Position numbers and translations under genes: made by a program. Positions 62,782-64,000 of a stretch of DNA of 64,000 nucleotides are shown here, piece by piece; within the stretch, counting starts at the first letter, position 1; each line of letters opens with the position of its first letter. The stretch spans positions 372,001-436,000 of the forward strand of contig CAVSMM010000013.1 in NCBI GenBank assembly GCA_963729165.1. The letters are read 5' to 3'. Origin of the DNA: JACCZX01 sp963729165 (lineage in GTDB: Bacteria; Pseudomonadota; Gammaproteobacteria; Burkholderiales; Burkholderiaceae_F). Under the pieces are notes generated by a model. That model ran no database searches. It had not been told where the DNA came from and saw only the letters and a list, made by a program, of their open reading frames with translations.

Positions 62782-64000
62782 TCAGCGCACGAGGACGTTT
62801 TTAAACTGCCACGGCTCTTCGAAATCGACGTCTTCCGGGAAAAGGCCCTGGTCGCGATTGTCCAGCGGAGTCCAGTCGGTATAGGCGCCCACCAGCTGAC
62901 CGAGATACGGATCCTGGATCGACAGGATGCGGTCGTGATCGAGTTCGTCGGCATCGAGTACACCGCGGCGCGGATTCTCGATCGCCCAGATCATTCCTGC
63001 CACGACAGCCGAGGTTACCTGCAGGCCCGTTGCGTTTTGATAAGGGGCAACTGCGCGCGCCTGGTGAATCGTCAGCTGGCTGCCGTACCAAAAAGCGTTC
63101 TTGGCATGCCCATAAAGCAGCACACCTAGTTCGTCCATCCCATCCACGATTTCGTCATTCATCAGCCTGACGCGCGATTGGGGGCGCATGTTGCGTCCCT
63201 GCAGCTCATGCAGGCTGAGGATGGTGTCGTCGCAGGGATGATATGCGTAGTGCACCGTCGGACGGTAGAGCGCCTCGCCGTTCTTCTCCACCGTCAGATA
63301 GTCGGCAATCGAAATGGATTCGTTGTGCGTGATCAGGTATCCCTGGATCGGACCGGCTTTCGGTGTCCAGGTGCGCACACGCGTACCTGCGCCGGGCCGC
63401 GTGAGGTAGATCGCTGCCTTGCATCCGGTCTCGTGGAAGCTCGCCTCCGGCGGCACGTGCTTTTCGTGCGTCCCCCAACCGAGTTCGGCAGGCTGCAGGC
63501 CTTCGCTCAGGAATCCCTCGATCGACCAGGTATTGACGAATTCATCTGCCACTTTGGGTATGTCGGCCCACTGCGTATCGCGCTCGGCGATGTGAATGCC
63601 CTTCACCTCGAGCTGCATCGCAAGGTTCGCCCAGCCTTCGCGCGTGGTGGGCGCAACCGTGTGGCCCATGTCCAATGCGAGACGGACCAGCGCGCTTTTG
63701 AACAAGTGGCTGACCATGCCCGGGTTTGCTCCATGCGCCACCACCGCGGTCGGGCCGTCGCCGCGGATCTTGCGCACCTCCTCTCGCAGCGCGTAGTTGG
63801 TGCGCTGGGGCAGCGGCACGCCGGCGTCGACATAGCCACCGGCCCACGGCTCGATGCACGTATCGATGTACAGCGCATCGACTTCGCGGCAAAGGCGGAT
63901 CAGCGCCACCGAAGATACGTCGACCGAAAGGTTGACGACGAAGCCGTTTGCGATCATCGGCGCGAGGACTTTGCGGTAATTGTCCGGATGCAGCGCGAGC
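62782..64000 (-). CDS. hss: Homospermidine synthase, 5' end beyond the window
   Basis: The frame stays open to the edge, with 405 residues seen. Blocks DALYIDTCIEPWAGGYVD, VVAHGANPGMVSHLFKSAL, GWGTHEKHVPPEASFH and HNESISIADYLTV match bacterial homospermidine synthases (saccharopine-dehydrogenase fold). The start of the Rossmann domain (about 70 residues) is missing past 64000, since the family is about 470-480 residues. It makes homospermidine from two putrescines (or putrescine and spermidine) using NAD+. Confidence 0.93.
   Translation of the reverse strand, partial: LALHPDNYRKVLAPMIANGFVVNLSVDVSSVALIRLCREVDALYIDTCIEPWAGGYVDAGVPLPQRTNYALREEVRKIRGDGPTAVVAHGANPGMVSHLFKSALVRLALDMGHTVAPTTREGWANLAMQLEVKGIHIAERDTQWADIPKVADEFVNTWSIEGFLSEGLQPAELGWGTHEKHVPPEASFHETGCKAAIYLTRPGAGTRVRTWTPKAGPIQGYLITHNESISIADYLTVEKNGEALYRPTVHYAYHPCDDTILSLHELQGRNMRPQSRVRLMNDEIVDGMDELGVLLYGHAKNAFWYGSQLTIHQARAVAPYQNATGLQVTSAVVAGMIWAIENPRRGVLDADELDHDRILSIQDPYLGQLVGAYTDWTPLDNRDQGLFPEDVDFEEPWQFKNVLVR

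Noticed and set aside
1..64000. tRNA, rRNA, insertion sequences and prophage genes
   Set aside because: No cloverleaf-like sequence, transposase or integrase motif or att-type repeat was recognised by eye; a covariance-model search would be needed to be sure of small RNAs.

Overview
This is a gene-dense window of about 60% GC from a member of the Betaproteobacteria, most likely Burkholderiales. The evidence is gene content. There are three Bug/TctC-type tricarboxylate-transporter binding proteins, a TAXI-TRAP system, CaiB/BaiF CoA-transferase next to an HMG-CoA-lyase-type enzyme, two MmgE/PrpD proteins, two FMN alpha-hydroxyacid oxidases, a LigD/Ku pair, an AcrAB-type RND pump and a homospermidine synthase. 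I see no tRNA, rRNA, CRISPR array, insertion sequence or prophage gene.

Layout. 1-3.3 kb: a phospholipid-type operon resembling the E. coli ynb cluster (methyltransferase C-terminus, PAP2 plus dual-specificity phosphatase, PlsC-like acyltransferase, CdsA-like cytidylyltransferase). 3.3-8.5 kb: a DsbA/FrnE-like oxidoreductase, cbpA-cbpM chaperone genes, then an HMG-CoA lyase / CoA-transferase / Bug cluster. 8.5-13.1 kb: OsmC, TAXI-TRAP receptor, fused TRAP permease and a PfkB sugar kinase. 13.2-23.7 kb: mixed metabolic and housekeeping genes (FMN oxidase, MBL hydrolase, Nudix, VOC, ada, a secreted cytochrome with a sorting-like tail, MFS plus an isoleucine-dioxygenase-like enzyme, 2H phosphoesterase, DUF2207 and LemA). 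23.7-36.2 kb: two divergent catabolic operons. The leftward one has a duplicated VOC protein, TctB, TctA, TctC, MmgE/PrpD and SDR. The rightward one has a ferric-type ABC importer (ATPase, binding protein, fused permease), a PdxA-like dehydrogenase and a second MmgE/PrpD. 36.2-45.4 kb: beta-propeller, membrane proteins, a MerR-TPR protein, ku and ligD, DUF72 and an orphan Bug protein. 45.6-50.6 kb: STAS-like protein, M20 hydrolase, FMN oxidase, a duplicated PAP2/haloperoxidase lipoprotein and a glutaredoxin-like protein. 50.8-55.2 kb: RND pump. 55.2-64 kb: aldo/keto reductase, envelope proteins, a membrane-tethered cyclic-nucleotide-binding-like protein, a sulfatase, a formyltransferase-ACT-ACT fusion, a Gln/Asn/Gly-rich repeat protein and the truncated homospermidine synthase.

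Two points affect every reading of this window. First, about twenty single-base frameshifts fall inside otherwise well-conserved genes (cbpA, CaiB, Bug, PfkB, VOC, two MmgE, ligD, DUF72, M20 and others). Most look like one extra base in a short homopolymer, so consensus error is likelier than real pseudogenes. Second, the most system-like novelty is the divergent pair of transporter-plus-MmgE/PrpD operons at 23.7-36.2 kb. The formyltransferase-ACT fusion, the duplicated PAP2 protein with complementary active-site losses, and the secreted cytochrome with a sorting-like tail are the best single-gene oddities.
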